A DNA stretch of 9,433 bases, from NCBI GenBank assembly GCA_022710245.1, contig JAKLHH010000211.1, positions 1 to 9,433 of the forward strand, in the 5' to 3' direction. Below, in pieces: positions 8,350-9,433 of this stretch. Position numbers and translations under genes: made by a program. This DNA comes from Myxococcota bacterium (GTDB lineage Bacteria; Myxococcota; Polyangia; GCA-2747355; JAKLHH01). Each line of letters begins with the position of its first letter. Position 1 is the stretch's first letter. Under the pieces are notes generated by a model, which worked only from the letters and a program-made list of their open reading frames with translations, had not been told where the DNA came from and searched no databases.

Positions 8350-9433
8350 TCAGGGATCGAGCAGCCGCTCGGCGGTGGTGGCGAGGGTGGCGGGGTTGGC
8401 GAAGGGGTCGCTGGCGCCCCCGACGACCAGCACGGTCCCGTCCGCGAGGCGGATCGCCTGCGCCTCCGAACGGCCGACGAGCAGCGGCGGCAGGCTGGTC
8501 CAGCCGGTGACGGCGAACGAGTCGACCCTGGCGAGCTGATCCTGGGGCTCGCCGCCGATCAGCAGCACGCGGCCGTCGAGGAGCTTCACCATCGCGTGCC
8601 GGAAGGGGTAGGAAGCCGGCGGCTGCACCGGCAGCACCTGCGCGGTGGCCGGATCGAAGAGGTCGTGCACGAGGGGGTTCGCGCCGCACTCGTGGTAGCA
8701 GCAGCCGCCCACCAGCAGCACCCGTCCGTCGTCGAGGAGGTCCGCCTCGTGACCGACGCGCTTCTTGCTCATGCTCACCGTGAGCAGGGTGCTGATCCCG
8801 GTCGCCGGATCGAAGACCTCCAGGCTGTCGTGGTAGGTCTGCAGGGAGATGTCGAGCTTGCCGCTGGCGCCGCCGGCGAGGAGCACCTTCCCGCTCGACA
8901 GCCGCGTGGCGGTGTGGAGCCGCCGCGCCTGCTTGAGCGCGAAGACCGCCGCCGACCACGACGAGCTCCCCGGATCGTAGTAGGTGAACGCGGAGCTCGA
9001 GTCGTTCCCGCTCCCGGCCACGCCGCCGGCGAAGAGCACCTTGCCGTTCGTCAGGGTGGTCGCGGTGTGGTAGGCGAGCACCCGCGGCGCGACGGGCGCC
9101 GCGCTCCAGGCGGAGGCGGGCGCGGCCGCCGGATCGTAGAGCTCCGCCGAGGAGAGGTTCTCGAGGTCGCTCACCCCGCCAGCGACCAGCACCCGACCGT
9201 CCGGGAGCAAGGTCGCGGTGTGGTCGGCGCGGGGCGTGGCGAGCTTGCCGGCGGCGACGAAGGTGGCCTGGCTGGCGACGTAGCGAAAGGCCGTATCGAG
9301 GACGACCTGGCCGGCGCTCCCGGGCTGGTAGCCGCCCACGACCAGCACGTCGCCGTTCTGGAGCAACGTGAGGGTGTGCCCCTCGACCTGCGGCGCACCA
9401 GCGATGGAGGTCCACTTCGGCTGGGGGGGCGGC
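8350..9433 (-). CDS. Kelch-repeat beta-propeller protein (N-terminus cut by window edge)
   Basis: 360 residues are visible and the frame is still open at the window edge, so the start, and any signal peptide, lies outside. The TTG at 9366 is an internal Leu codon: in-frame sequence upstream (KWTSIAGAPQVEGHTLTLL) already belongs to the first visible repeat. Seven kelch-like repeats recur about every 51 residues, each with a H-T-A-T-x-L-x-x-G-x-V-L-x-x-G-G core, for example HTATLLPDGRVLVAGG, HTATTLTNGKVLFAGG, HTATRLSSGKVLLAGG and HAMVKLLDGRVLLIGG. Several are followed by a [L/V]-x-[D/Y]-P-A type strand. They would form one six- or seven-bladed propeller (galactose-oxidase-like fold). In Myxococcota such proteins are usually exported and of unknown function. 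One blade carries an unusual CCYHEC cluster (coding 8686-8703). The protein ends right after the last repeat (ERLLDP), so no C-terminal anchor is present. Confidence 0.85.
   Translation of the reverse strand, partial: PPPQPKWTSIAGAPQVEGHTLTLLQNGDVLVVGGYQPGSAGQVVLDTAFRYVASQATFVAAGKLATPRADHTATLLPDGRVLVAGGVSDLENLSSAELYDPAAAPASAWSAAPVAPRVLAYHTATTLTNGKVLFAGGVAGSGNDSSSAFTYYDPGSSSWSAAVFALKQARRLHTATRLSSGKVLLAGGASGKLDISLQTYHDSLEVFDPATGISTLLTVSMSKKRVGHEADLLDDGRVLLVGGCCYHECGANPLVHDLFDPATAQVLPVQPPASYPFRHAMVKLLDGRVLLIGGEPQDQLARVDSFAVTGWTSLPPLLVGRSEAQAIRLADGTVLVVGGASDPFANPATLATTAERLLDP

Overview
This 9.4 kb window is high-GC bacterial chromosomal DNA. It has dense genes, long antisense open frames caused by GC-rich codon use, a myxobacterial-style HRDVSPAN Ser/Thr kinase, and a small secreted protein of a type I associate with Myxococcota. 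My best guess is a Myxococcota (delta-proteobacterial) genome. That is inferred from protein style and cannot be proven from the window.

Layout. (1) 32-625 (-): small secreted protein of unknown function. (2) 626-829: divergent intergenic region with two promoters of the same design (TTGACC, 18-nt spacer, TA-rich -10, 6 nt, ATG). Both predict transcripts that start at or next to the ATG, i.e. leaderless mRNAs. (3) 830-2287 (+): glutamyl-tRNA synthetase gltX. (4) 2284-3240 (+): a CPBP/Abi-like multi-pass membrane protein whose GTG start overlaps the gltX stop, with a degenerate protease active site. (5) 3262-3654 (-): no intact gene, but the 3' end of a secreted-protein gene survives, in frame with the stop codon of the kinase upstream of it. 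(6) 3655-6402 (-): a 915-residue Ser/Thr kinase with an N-terminal MshEN-type domain carrying two tandem c-di-GMP-binding-like motifs, a GAF-like middle region and a C-terminal catalytic domain. (7) 6537-8249 (-): glutaminyl-tRNA synthetase glnS with a recognisable promoter and ribosome binding site. (8) 8350-9433 (-): a kelch-repeat beta-propeller protein, cut at its N-terminus by the window edge.

How the genes relate. gltX and glnS charge tRNA-Glu and tRNA-Gln, so this organism very probably makes Gln-tRNA directly and its GltX is expected to be the discriminating type. gltX and the CPBP gene look translationally coupled. The kinase sits 134 nt downstream of glnS on the same strand and may be partly co-transcribed with it, although it has its own ribosome binding site. 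The most notable items are the kinase, which has the architecture of a c-di-GMP-responsive Ser/Thr kinase, the paired leaderless promoters, and the in-frame remnant after the kinase stop. I found no tRNA or rRNA gene, CRISPR array, insertion sequence or convincing rho-independent terminator.
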